From Clostridium paridis (GTDB lineage: Bacteria > Bacillota > Clostridia > Clostridiales > Clostridiaceae), in contig NZ_JAESWA010000017.1 of assembly GCF_016765615.1 (NCBI RefSeq), forward strand, positions 186,001 through 250,000: 64,000 nt of DNA. Reading direction: 5' to 3'. The notes beneath the pieces were generated by a model. The model was given only the letters and a program-made list of their open reading frames with translations, was not told the origin of the DNA and ran no database searches. Made by a program: the position numbers and the translations under genes. Each line of letters begins with the position of its first letter. The stretch's first letter is position 1. Below, in pieces: positions 8,360 through 15,607 of the stretch.

Positions 8360-9241
8360 TTATCTAATATCTTGCTTTTTAAATATCATTATACCACTTA
8401 ATGTAGCAATTATTATAGTTATTATAGCTACAATTATTGCCTTTGTAAATTCTCCGCTTGAGGCATGAGTAGATGTAATTACTGCCCAGTTATATGCTGG
8501 TGTAATTTCATAAAGTCTATCAAACCAATTATATTTTCCATAAAGATTTGATATTATTGTTGGTACAACTGTAAATAAAACTATACCAATACCTATTGTT
8601 GTTCCATTACTCTTTGCTAAAGTTGCTATTAGCATTATCAATGAAGAAACTGAGGTTCCTACTATTAAAGCAGCACTAAATGTCTTTAAGACCTCTATTA
8701 ATCCTACATCTCCTCCCCAGCCATACATAATAGATGCTCCTATAGATGCAATACTAACCATTATTCCAAGTAGTACTCCAACTGCTATAGCAATTGCAAT
8801 AAGCTTTGATAGATAATAATGCTCTCTCTTTTTACCATAAGCTAATATATTCTTTATAGTCCCTGAAGAATATTCACCAGCAACTACAGCCCCAATTAAT
8901 ATTGACATTATTATTTCTATTGCTCCTACTCCAAAAGATGAATAATATATCTCCCCTCCCTTTGGATGGAAAATATCCTTAGCTGCTATATGAAATCCTG
9001 TTCCACCACCTGGCTGAACCATCGCTGTATCACCATTACTTGTACTTTGAAGTTGATTCATTAATTGCTCTTGCTGAGCCTCTGACATTCCCTTTAAGCT
9101 GCCTTTAATAAAATCTTCTGAGGATAAAAGTTTTGAAATTCCTAGTAACATTACAGCTAGAAGTATCATTATAACGCATAATACCTTTATTACTCTTGTT
9201 TTATAAACTTTATATATTTCTGCTTTTATTAATCTAGTCAT
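8360..9241 (-). CDS. ABC transporter permease (BcrB/NatB-like, ABC-2 type)
   Basis: A 293-residue membrane protein with six predicted helices: one at the N-terminus (LCVIMILLAVMLLGI), a large external loop (about 35-95), then GAIEIIMSILIGAVVAGEYSSGTIKNIL, which contains the EYSSGTIKN motif common in bacitracin/lantibiotic-type permeases. Translation probably starts at the ATG at 9241, inside the end of the upstream ATPase gene (overlap of 8 bp, ATGACTAG), so the two are coupled. Together they should form an exporter protecting against membrane-active peptides, or a Na+ exporter; the substrate is not determined. Confidence 0.85.
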   Translation of the reverse strand: MTRLIKAEIYKVYKTRVIKVLCVIMILLAVMLLGISKLLSSEDFIKGSLKGMSEAQQEQLMNQLQSTSNGDTAMVQPGGGTGFHIAAKDIFHPKGGEIYYSSFGVGAIEIIMSILIGAVVAGEYSSGTIKNILAYGKKREHYYLSKLIAIAIAVGVLLGIMVSIASIGASIMYGWGGDVGLIEVLKTFSAALIVGTSVSSLIMLIATLAKSNGTTIGIGIVLFTVVPTIISNLYGKYNWFDRLYEITPAYNWAVITSTHASSGEFTKAIIVAIITIIIATLSGIMIFKKQDIR

Positions 9242-10157
9242 TCCTAACACCCCCTATAGTATTTATAAAATATTCCTCTAGGTTTTGGCCTTTTAGTCCG
9301 ATTTTATCAACTATAACGCCATTTACTGATAGGAGTGTATTTATCTTACCTACATAGTCTAAATGACTATATACCTTAACAAGATTATTTGGAAATACCA
9401 TATAATCTGTGATATTCAATTCTTTTTCTAGAATAACAACACTTTTCTTAGGATCACTTACTTGAATTTCAATATATTGCTTACACTTTTCTCTTAAGTC
9501 TTTTGCAGAAATTTCTTCAATTAAGTTTCCCTTATCAATTATTCCATAATGAGTTGCTAGCTCAGAAAGCTCACTTAATATATGACTAGATATTAAAATA
9601 GTTACATCTTTTTCTTTGTTTACTTTCTTTAATAATTCACGAATTTCTACAATACTAACTGGATCTAAACCATTAATTGGCTCATCAAGAATAAGAAACT
9701 TTGGATTTCCAAGTAGGGCATTTGCAATTCCAAGCCTTTGCTTCATTCCTAATGAAAAATTCTTGAACTTTTTCTTTCCAGCATCCTTCAATCCAACTTG
9801 CTCTAATACTTCTTCAATTGCTTCTTTTCCTGCAATATTTCTAACTAATCTAGATACTTCTAAATTTTCTCTTGCAGTCATATTAGGATAAAAGGCTGGG
9901 CTTTCAACTAAACTTCCAGTAATCTTTCTTGCTTCATCTATATTGTTATCTGAGGCTTCTGGTAAAAGCTCCACTTCTCCACTTGTTTTATGAATAAGTC
10001 CTGTAATTAATCTAATTAATGTGGTCTTTCCTGCACCATTTTGCCCAATAAATCCATATATTTGACCTTTTTCAATAGTCATATTAACATTATTCAATGC
10101 ATATTGATTTCCATATCTCTTTGTAAGATTATGGGTCTTTAAAACTACTTCATTCAT
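9234..10157 (-). CDS. ABC transporter ATP-binding protein (BcrA-like)
   Basis: A 307-residue nucleotide-binding subunit. Walker A GQNGAGKTT at residues 38-46, signature FSLGMKQR, Walker B LILDEPINGLDP, and an H-loop in ISSHILSEL. A C-terminal extension of about 90 residues is typical of the BcrA/drug subfamily. Start ATG with AGGAGGAG upstream. It follows the response regulator gene by 85 bp and overlaps the permease. Confidence 0.93.
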   Translation of the reverse strand: MNEVVLKTHNLTKRYGNQYALNNVNMTIEKGQIYGFIGQNGAGKTTLIRLITGLIHKTSGEVELLPEASDNNIDEARKITGSLVESPAFYPNMTARENLEVSRLVRNIAGKEAIEEVLEQVGLKDAGKKKFKNFSLGMKQRLGIANALLGNPKFLILDEPINGLDPVSIVEIRELLKKVNKEKDVTILISSHILSELSELATHYGIIDKGNLIEEISAKDLREKCKQYIEIQVSDPKKSVVILEKELNITDYMVFPNNLVKVYSHLDYVGKINTLLSVNGVIVDKIGLKGQNLEEYFINTIGGVRND

Positions 10158-10242
10158 AAACTTACTCCTCCTTTTCTTTAGTTATATTATTAAATACATT
10201 TTATAATATAAGCTTAATTAAATATTAAGAAAGTATTAAGTG

Positions 10243-10938
10243 TTATTCTTGAAGCTTAAAGCCTATTCCCCAAACAGTTTGAATATATTTTGTTTCGCTA
10301 TCTACATGGGCTAATTTAGAACGCAAATTACTCATATGTACATTTACAGCATTATCATCCCCATATAATTCATCATCCCATAGAGCTTTAAATAAATTAG
10401 CTCTAGTAAATACCTTTTTAGGATTACTCATTAAAAGTTCTAATATTTTATATTCCATAACCGTTAAAACTATAGTTTTATCTTTTACAAGTACTTGCTT
10501 TGCTTCAGTATCTAAAACAATATTTTTATAAGTTAATTTGCTATTTGCAATCTTCGGCATCGAGAATTCTTTATATCTTCTTATTTGTGCCTCTACCCTT
10601 GCTAAGACTTCATGAATATCAAAAGGCTTAACTATAAAATCGTCTGCCCCAAGTTTTAAAACATTAATCTTGTCCTCTTGAGCTGTTTTTGCAGAGATTA
10701 CGATTATTGGCATTATTTTAAGTTTTCTTGTTTCAGATATAAGTTCCTCACCACTTATTCCTGGCAGCATTAAATCAAGTAGCATAATATCATAATCATA
10801 CTGCTCTATACACATTTTCCCCTCTGTACCTGAGTAAGCGCTTCTTACTAAATAACCTTCTCTAGTTAATATATTTGTAAGTAAACTATTAATATCACTA
10901 TCATCTTCAACTATTAATACATTTGCAATTGGATTCAT
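10243..10938 (-). CDS. OmpR/PhoB family response regulator
   Basis: A 231-residue DNA-binding regulator. The receiver domain has acidic residues EDD at 11-13, phosphoacceptor Asp55 in LLDLMLPG, Ser82 in VISAKT and Lys104 in FIVKPF. The C-terminal winged helix (about 135-230) contains TVMEYKILELLMSNP and VNVHMSNLRSKL. The ATG at 10938 is preferred over an in-frame TTG at 10959 that sits on the GGGAGGG. It is first in the cluster leading to the ABC exporter and histidine kinase, so it probably controls that exporter. Confidence 0.92.
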   Translation of the reverse strand: MNPIANVLIVEDDSDINSLLTNILTREGYLVRSAYSGTEGKMCIEQYDYDIMLLDLMLPGISGEELISETRKLKIMPIIVISAKTAQEDKINVLKLGADDFIVKPFDIHEVLARVEAQIRRYKEFSMPKIANSKLTYKNIVLDTEAKQVLVKDKTIVLTVMEYKILELLMSNPKKVFTRANLFKALWDDELYGDDNAVNVHMSNLRSKLAHVDSETKYIQTVWGIGFKLQE

Positions 10939-11014
10939 ATCTTTAAAAATCCCTCCCAATTAAACTTATAAAAGTACTAATTAAATTGTATCATGAAATT
11001 CCATAAATTGAAAA

Positions 11015-11045
11015 AAGCTTAAACCATATTTTTTAGTTTAAGCTT
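11015..11045 (-). terminator. Terminator of the GntR-ABC operon
   Basis: Stem AAGCTTAAAC / GTTTAAGCTT (10 bp) followed on the minus strand by a run of T, 10 bp past the permease stop. Confidence 0.85.
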
Positions 11046-11054
11046 AATATTACT

Positions 11055-11714
11055 TTATAATTCTTTATTCTTGCATATAGAGCAGGAAATAATATAAGAT
11101 ACAACCCATACTAATACTACAATCAAACCTCCAAGAATAGGTAGGATATATGGCTTTTCTTGTGAAATAGATATTGTTTTATTAATTAAGTTAATCATAA
11201 CTGCATTTTTGCCGCTTAAAAATGTTGGTAGTAGAAAGACTATAAATGAAGGAACCATATATATTATCATTGATAGCATTTTGCCTTTCTCTAATCCAAA
11301 TTTATAATAAATAGGATATTGAACTAAACATATAATTGAAGCTACAACTCCTGAAATACATACAATTGATAATTCTAAATTGCTTAATAAATTATTAGAA
11401 TAGAAGTACCAAATTACCCCTCCATTGATTCCCCACATAATTATTATTAAACTAGATAAATATAAAAATCTTCCAAGCACCATATGAGATATCTTTGAGG
11501 GTAACATATAATACATCTTAGTACACTCCTCATTTACTTCTGCCGAAAATAGAACCGTTCCAACTATTACCAAAAGAAAAAACATATACCCAATTCCTAA
11601 TATAGGATTCTCTTTCATAAAGAAAATTAGAAATATTGCAGGTAGTAATAAAAAATATCTAAAGATACCTTTCATCATCCTAAAATCAAGTTTTAAAAAG
11701 CTTAAAGATTTCAT
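11055..11714 (-). CDS. ABC transporter permease-like membrane protein (YtrC-like position)
   Basis: A 219-residue integral membrane protein with about six hydrophobic helices (for example FRYFLLLPAIFLIFF and IGYMFFLLVIVGTVLF). It has no recognisable catalytic motif. Its ATG overlaps the TAA of the ATPase gene by one base (TAATG), so it is coupled to it and most likely forms the transmembrane half of that transporter. It is the last gene of the operon before a terminator. The substrate is unknown. Confidence 0.75.
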   Translation of the reverse strand: MKSLSFLKLDFRMMKGIFRYFLLLPAIFLIFFMKENPILGIGYMFFLLVIVGTVLFSAEVNEECTKMYYMLPSKISHMVLGRFLYLSSLIIIMWGINGGVIWYFYSNNLLSNLELSIVCISGVVASIICLVQYPIYYKFGLEKGKMLSMIIYMVPSFIVFLLPTFLSGKNAVMINLINKTISISQEKPYILPILGGLIVVLVWVVSYIISCSICKNKEL

Positions 11715-12574
11715 TACCTTTTCCCCCTAACACCTTTTATATGAAATACTACAATATCATCCACTCTTGGCCTCTCAATTAAAAACCCATCCTTAAAATA
11801 CTTTGCATCACTTGAATGAATTAATCCCTCAAAGCCTATATTTGATTTCTTACATCCAATAAGCTTCTTTTCTCTTTCATCTGTTAAGTCTTCATTTCCA
11901 CCTTTAACAATTAAATAGCTCTCTACTATATTATCTTTTGAGTCATAAAAAATAGTTTTTCCTTTATCTATAAAATATAGATAGTCTGCTATCTTTTCTA
12001 AGTCGCTCATTATATGTGTTGAGAACATAACACTTCTTTCCCCATCAGATATATAATCCTGTAATATTTCAAGAATTTCACTTCTTATTACTGGATCAAG
12101 TCCACTAGTAGGTTCATCAAGCACTAAAAGTTTAGTGTCTCTTGATAAAACTGTAGCAAACATTAATTTAAGCTTCATACCTTTAGAAAATTTTCTAAGG
12201 GCTGTCTTCTTTGGCAGTTCCCACGTATTAATGTAAGATATAAACTTCTCCTCATTAAAGGTTGGATAAAAATCTTTTAAACTACCTAATATATCATTTA
12301 TATTGAAACACTCAGGATAATAACATTCATCAGCTATATAACCTATCATTTCTTTATAGGCTTCCTCATTATCAATATAGCTTTTCCCCATAACAGTTAT
12401 TTGTCCGTTGTCTCTTTTTAACTGCTCCATAATAAGCTTAATAGTTGTTGTTTTACCAGCTCCATTTTGTCCTATATATCCTAAAATATATCCTTTAGGT
12501 AATTCTAAATTGATATCTTCAAGTTTAAAGTTTCCAAAGTTTTTACTTAGATTTTTAATTTCAAGTGCATTCAC
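11714..12574 (-). CDS. ABC transporter ATP-binding protein (YtrB-like)
   Basis: A 286-residue nucleotide-binding subunit: Walker A GQNGAGKTT near residue 34, signature LRKFSKGMKLKLMFA, Walker B LLVLDEPTSGLDP, H-loop FSTHIMSDLEKIA. The ATPase domain is followed by a C-terminal extension of about 70 residues. Start is GTG at 12574, 9 bp after GGAGGA; a GTG at 12583 that overlaps the upstream TGA is an alternative. It sits between a GntR regulator and a membrane protein, the order seen in ytrABC-type operons that respond to cell-wall antibiotics. Confidence 0.88.
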   Translation of the reverse strand: MNALEIKNLSKNFGNFKLEDINLELPKGYILGYIGQNGAGKTTTIKLIMEQLKRDNGQITVMGKSYIDNEEAYKEMIGYIADECYYPECFNINDILGSLKDFYPTFNEEKFISYINTWELPKKTALRKFSKGMKLKLMFATVLSRDTKLLVLDEPTSGLDPVIRSEILEILQDYISDGERSVMFSTHIMSDLEKIADYLYFIDKGKTIFYDSKDNIVESYLIVKGGNEDLTDEREKKLIGCKKSNIGFEGLIHSSDAKYFKDGFLIERPRVDDIVVFHIKGVRGKR

Positions 12575-12579
12575 CTTTC

Positions 12580-12951
12580 TCACTCCTCCATCAAATTTTC
12601 TAATATTTCTATAAGTTCTTTATTAGATATGTTTGCAATCTTGGCATCATCAATAGCTGATAAAAAGGACTCTTCTATTCGTCTTAAGTACTGTTCTTTT
12701 ACCATTTGATTATCCTTAGGTAAAACTACACTACCTTTACCTTGTATTGTTGCTATAAAGCCTTCAGCTTCTAAATCAGAATAAGCTCTTGTAGTAGTAA
12801 TAACACTTATGCCTAATTCTTTAGCTAACTGTCTTATTGAGGGTAAAAATTCATTTTCAGTAATATTTCCTGATAGAATCTGCTCTTTGATTTGAACTTT
12901 TATTTGCTCATATATAGGTAAATCAGATTTATTTGAAATTAATATTTTCAA
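12580..12951 (-). CDS. GntR family transcriptional regulator, YtrA subfamily
   Basis: A short 123-residue repressor with an N-terminal winged helix-turn-helix (LPIYEQIKVQIKEQILSGNI, then FLPSIRQLAKELGISVITT and AYSDLEAEGFIATIQGKGSVVL) and only about 50 C-terminal residues, the hallmark of the YtrA subfamily without a large effector domain. The start is TTG at 12951 with a strong AAGGAGG; longer reading would run through the promoter. It overlaps or nearly abuts the ABC gene. A 30-bp perfect palindrome covers its own promoter, indicating autorepression of the whole operon. Confidence 0.9.
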   Translation of the reverse strand: MKILISNKSDLPIYEQIKVQIKEQILSGNITENEFLPSIRQLAKELGISVITTTRAYSDLEAEGFIATIQGKGSVVLPKDNQMVKEQYLRRIEESFLSAIDDAKIANISNKELIEILENLMEE

Positions 12952-12971
12952 TAATTCTACCTCCTTTGTTA

Positions 12972-13016
12972 ATACTGTATATATTATAATATATACAGTA
13001 TATACACTATTGTCAA
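12972..13016 (-). promoter_or_regulatory. Promoter and 30-bp palindromic operator of the GntR-ABC operon
   Basis: On the minus strand TTGACA (13016-13011) is followed after 17 bp by TATATT. A perfect 30-bp palindrome at 12972-13001, whose halves are ATACTGTATATATTA and TAATATATACAGTAT, covers the -10 and spacer. The GntR gene starts 21 bp after it. Confidence 0.85.
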
Positions 13017-13040
13017 TAAAAAATATAAATTTAATAAAAA

Positions 13041-13070
13041 TAAACACCTACTTAAATTAAAAGGTGTTTA
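13041..13070 (-). terminator. Hairpin with minus-strand T-rich tail
   Basis: Stem TAAACACCT / AGGTGTTTA, then TTTTTATTAAA on the minus strand. It insulates the GntR operon promoter from transcription entering from the right. No clear gene ends at it. Confidence 0.55.
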
Positions 13071-13207
13071 TAAATAAAAGCGTTCTTATATTAATAAAAC
13101 ATAATAAGCAGCAAGCTAGTATTTTATTATAAATATGTTAAAATGCAGAAAATGGAATCCGTGAGAATTATTTAAATACTAACTTAATCATCGGAGAGGT
13201 GTTTATT

Positions 13208-13243
13208 ATGAAAAAGTTAGAAATACAAATAGTAACTGAGTAA
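13208..13243 (+). pseudogene. 11-codon leader-like mini-ORF, possible RiPP/bacteriocin precursor fragment
   Basis: ATG with a good ribosome site (GGAGAGGTG, 6 bp upstream) opens an 11-residue frame MKKLEIQIVTE then TAA. Its length and charge resemble the first residues of peptide-precursor leaders. A 306-bp stretch here (13048-13353) holds otherwise only two hairpins. It may be a truncated precursor gene, a short regulatory ORF or chance. Confidence 0.3.
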
Positions 13244-13280
13244 ATCAAAAATGTATGAAAACTAAGGGAGTGTCGCTAAA

Positions 13281-13314
13281 AGTAAAAAGGCCCTGCAATT
13301 GCAGAACTTTTACT
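13281..13314 (-). terminator. Terminator of the 70-residue membrane protein gene
   Basis: On the minus strand GTTCTGC-AATT-GCAGGGC forms a 7-bp stem (two G-U pairs) followed by CTTTTTACTTTT, 40 bp after the stop at 13354. Flanking AGTAAAA / TTTTACT and GTCG / CGAC arms make the whole site palindromic. Confidence 0.7.
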
Positions 13315-13353
13315 AAAATAACGACTTAAATATCTAATTTTATAGTGTAATTT

Positions 13354-13566
13354 CTAGCGAGTTATCACTTCTATTATCTTTGTTACTACCAATATAACAT
13401 TTACTATTACTAACAGTACAAGTACTATTTGATTAGTCTTTTTTTTGATTACTATTTCATCATATTTTTTGTTTTTATTCTTTCTATAGTTGTAGTACAT
13501 GTATAGAAATATACATCCTTCTATAAATAGGCAAATCCATTGTATACTATCAATTATTCCTAACAT
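13354..13566 (-). CDS. Small two-helix membrane protein, unknown (candidate bacteriocin immunity)
   Basis: A 70-residue protein with two membrane helices (about 3-25 and 47-65) separated by a very basic loop YRKNKNKKYDEIVIKKKTNQ. ATG preceded by AAAGGAA. It is not recognised as a named family. It lies in a patch of small membrane-protein genes near a double-glycine peptide, and small basic two-helix proteins are a common form of bacteriocin immunity protein; that role is inference from size and neighbourhood only. Confidence 0.5.
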   Translation of the reverse strand: MLGIIDSIQWICLFIEGCIFLYMYYNYRKNKNKKYDEIVIKKKTNQIVLVLLVIVNVILVVTKIIEVITR

Positions 13567-13625
13567 TGAAACTAATTCCTTTCAATTGATTTTTTTACAT
13601 ATAATCATTTAGATTATACTCTATT

Positions 13626-13775
13626 TCATTTATTCCTTATAAAATTATCAAATACAAATTTTAAAATCACTAGTTGGAGGAATAAAAGTAATAACATTGA
13701 TAACTCAACTGAAAATTTATATTTAAATGATAAGATTATTAAAATAAATAAAGTGAATAGTACTATAGCCTGCAT
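13626..13775 (-). pseudogene. Degenerate small membrane protein gene (49 codons from the internal ATG)
   Basis: On the minus strand a frame open from about 13850 to the TGA at 13626-13628 encodes two hydrophobic helices (AIVLFTLFILIILSF and LSMLLLLFLQLVILKFVF). The frame has no ATG, GTG or TTG at its natural upstream end, where an AAAGAGGT ribosome site is followed by a non-start codon; the only ATG (13775) is internal and lacks such a site. It looks like a small membrane-protein gene that has lost its start codon. This occupies most of the 334-bp gap 13567-13900. Confidence 0.4.
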
Positions 13776-13900
13776 TATAATGAAGCTTACAAGTTTAATA
13801 TCTTTTTTCGTAATTACCTCTTTAAAACATATTTTAAGAGAACATTCACCTTAAATAACTGTTCTTCGCCCAGGCATCCTAATTTTAGGCTATGATTTTT

Positions 13901-14164
13901 TTATTCTCTATTCTCATTAATATATTTCTGATACTTTATTTCTGAACTATTCCATGAAAATTTACCAATTATTATACCACCTATAATACCAAATAAAGAA
14001 TCTATAATGATATTTTGAATATTAAACATAAGCTTACCTTCCATTAGTCTGCCAATTCCAATAAACATATTTATTAAGAATATAAAATATAAGATCCATA
14101 ATACGGTATACTTATTTTTTCCTAATTTACGTACTTTTGACCAGGATTTAAAATTCTTATCCAT
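13901..14164 (-). CDS. Small membrane protein, unknown
   Basis: An 87-residue protein: basic N-terminus (KNFKSWSKVRKLGKNK), helix YTVLWILYFIFLINMFIGI (about 21-39), then a second helix IIIDSLFGIIGGIIIGKF with a GxxGG pattern (about 55-72) and a charged tail. ATG at 14164 has GGAGGGG upstream and beats the GTG at 14170. Its own promoter is likely: TTGTAA, 18 bp, TATAAT on the minus strand at about 14228-14257. It is not recognised. It belongs to the same patch of small membrane proteins and could be an immunity or accessory protein. Confidence 0.55.
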   Translation of the reverse strand: MDKNFKSWSKVRKLGKNKYTVLWILYFIFLINMFIGIGRLMEGKLMFNIQNIIIDSLFGIIGGIIIGKFSWNSSEIKYQKYINENRE

Positions 14165-14322
14165 CAGCACTTTCCCCTCCTAAATACAACTACACATATT
14201 ACAATAACTTACAATTGTCTATTTGTTTTATTATACAGTATAAAATTACATAATTACAATATTTTGCATATTTCTTCAACTTAGACTGATTTAAAAGCAA
14301 TAACATTGGTATCTTAATTAAA

Positions 14323-14418
14323 ATGTTATACTTTAATGCCAAAAGTATGATTATAAATGAAGTTAATGTAGAAATCTACGAAAACCTAGTACTTGATTTT
14401 TCTGAACTGTATCTATAG
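14323..14418 (+). other. 31-codon ORF followed by a terminator; content of the 416-bp gap 14165-14580
   Basis: The gap holds one short open frame encoding 31 residues (MLYFNAKSMIINEVNV..., ending DFSELYL) with no convincing ribosome site, and a good plus-strand terminator 13 bp later. It could be a small RNA, a peptide or the 5' end of a lost gene. Nothing else was seen in the gap besides the promoter of the small membrane gene to its left. Confidence 0.3.
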
Positions 14419-14430
14419 ATAAATTCAAAT

Positions 14431-14470
14431 TAGTGAGTAAGGACATTGTCCAAACCCACTATTTTTATTT
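14431..14470 (+). terminator. Plus-strand intrinsic terminator
   Basis: Stem TAGTGAGT / ACCCACTA (one mismatch) enclosing GGACATTGTCC, followed by TTTTTATTT. It marks the end of a plus-strand transcript although no full gene precedes it. Confidence 0.6.
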
Positions 14471-14580
14471 GCTTAAATAACTAAATTCACTAACAGAATA
14501 CTATCCATTCCTATTTTGTTGTTAGTCTGTTCCATTTATTCATTTACAAAAGTTATAAAACTTGCAATAAACCATATAAT

Positions 14581-14766
14581 TCATCCTCTAGATATAATCT
14601 TTTTATTCATAATATATATTATAGGAATAACAAATATAACATTATATAGTAATCTTAATGCTTGATTTTCTATATTAATTTTAAGAATATCCAATATTTT
14701 ATAACTTAACATAAAACCAATAAATACAGAAATAAATAAAATAAAATAATATTTAAAATTTTTCAT
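14581..14766 (-). CDS. Small two-helix membrane protein, candidate immunity protein
   Basis: A 61-residue protein with two helices (YYFILFISVFIGFMLSY at about 6-22 and LRLLYNVIFVIPIIYIM at about 38-54) and a basic C-terminus. ATG preceded by AGAGGAAATAAG. It starts 41 bp after the stop of the double-glycine peptide gene with no terminator between, so they are probably co-transcribed. A small membrane protein directly downstream of a class II bacteriocin gene is usually its immunity protein; here this is inference from position. Confidence 0.55.
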   Translation of the reverse strand: MKNFKYYFILFISVFIGFMLSYKILDILKINIENQALRLLYNVIFVIPIIYIMNKKIISRG

Positions 14767-14806
14767 TTTTAAACTTATTTCCTCTCAATACAATTAGGAA
14801 AAACTT

Positions 14807-15148
14807 CTATAAGTATATATTAGATTGCCTGAAGGGGATATAGATAGATCCTACATTGTAGTATTTATTATCGTCAATATTTCTGCATACATAATTTGAA
14901 ATTACTGTACCAATTAATCCGCCTAAGAAACAACCAAGTATTCCACCTTCCATTTGTCCAAAAATTGTTCCAACTAAAGTTCCTATGGCGGCAGATCCTC
15001 CTATTATTATATACTTAAAAGTTGTCCCTTTTAAGTATACATTTACTGTACTTCCACCATCAACATATTCCATTTCATCGCAGTCAATGTCTTCATAACT
15101 GTTTGGTAATTGTAATTCATAATTTCTGTTTAATACAAATGCGCTCAT
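14807..15148 (-). CDS. Double-glycine leader peptide, class II bacteriocin-like
   Basis: A 113-residue protein with an N-terminal leader ending in EMEYVDGG (Gly31-Gly32), the processing signal cut by C39-peptidase ABC exporters, within the leader pattern YELQLPNSYEDI...EMEYVDGG. The predicted mature part of 81 residues begins STVNVYLKG and has two glycine-rich helices with repeated GxxxG spacing (IIGGSAAIGTLVGTIFG and GGILGCFLGGLIGTVI), as in two-peptide bacteriocins or other glycine-zipper pore formers, plus two cysteines. ATG at 15148 has GGGAGG 9 bp upstream; an ATG at 15157 sits on that site. No C39 exporter is present in the window. It is an orphan locus with a LytTR-like repeat upstream. 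Toxicity is not shown. Confidence 0.65.
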   Translation of the reverse strand: MSAFVLNRNYELQLPNSYEDIDCDEMEYVDGGSTVNVYLKGTTFKYIIIGGSAAIGTLVGTIFGQMEGGILGCFLGGLIGTVISNYVCRNIDDNKYYNVGSIYIPFRQSNIYL

Positions 15149-15384
15149 TTTTACCATCCTCCCACCTTATTGTAATTTTGTAATTATTCACATCAAAAGT
15201 ATTTACAGCTTTCCTAGTTATCTCGAGCTAACTGTGGTTAACCATATATACCTCTATTGGCTAATTTAGATTTACTCCTATTAAGTCTATAAAAACACTA
15301 AAGTATGTTATTTTCTCATATTTCTCAAGTGTAATTCTATATACCTACTTTACTATATTATTAAATATTTGTGTTAATTTCGCA

Positions 15385-15414
15385 GCAAACGTTGAACAAA
15401 TTGTAATAAACGTT
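15385..15414 (-). promoter_or_regulatory. LytTR-type direct repeat upstream of the double-glycine peptide gene
   Basis: On the minus strand AACGTTTAT and AACGTTTGC lie 21 bp apart (12-bp spacer), fitting the two-box pattern [TA][AC][CA]GTTN[AG][TG] bound by AgrA/ComE/BlpR-type regulators. A TATAGT -10-like hexamer lies 28 bp further (15357-15352). A second direct pair, AATGGT at 15449-15444 and 15427-15422 (22-bp period), lies just upstream. The rest of the 459-bp gap 15149-15607 is AT-rich leader without an ORF. Confidence 0.5.
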
Positions 15415-15559
15415 AAATTTTACCATTGGTTTATTCATATTTAACCATTATTTTTGCTAGTTAAATATCTAATTCTTAATTTCAGAATAAAATAAACTAA
15501 TTAAATTAAAACCCTGTAATTTATTTGATTTTTGAATTTATTTTCACATGAAAATATAA

Positions 15560-15601
15560 AAAGTCATCTTAAAAGTAAATCTATACTTTTAAAATGACTT
15601 T
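15560..15601 (-). terminator. Terminator of the cation-efflux gene
   Basis: An 18-bp stem (one mismatch) beginning AAAGTCAT and ending ATGACTTT, 7 bp after the stop codon. Confidence 0.8.
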
Positions 15602-15607
15602 AATTAT

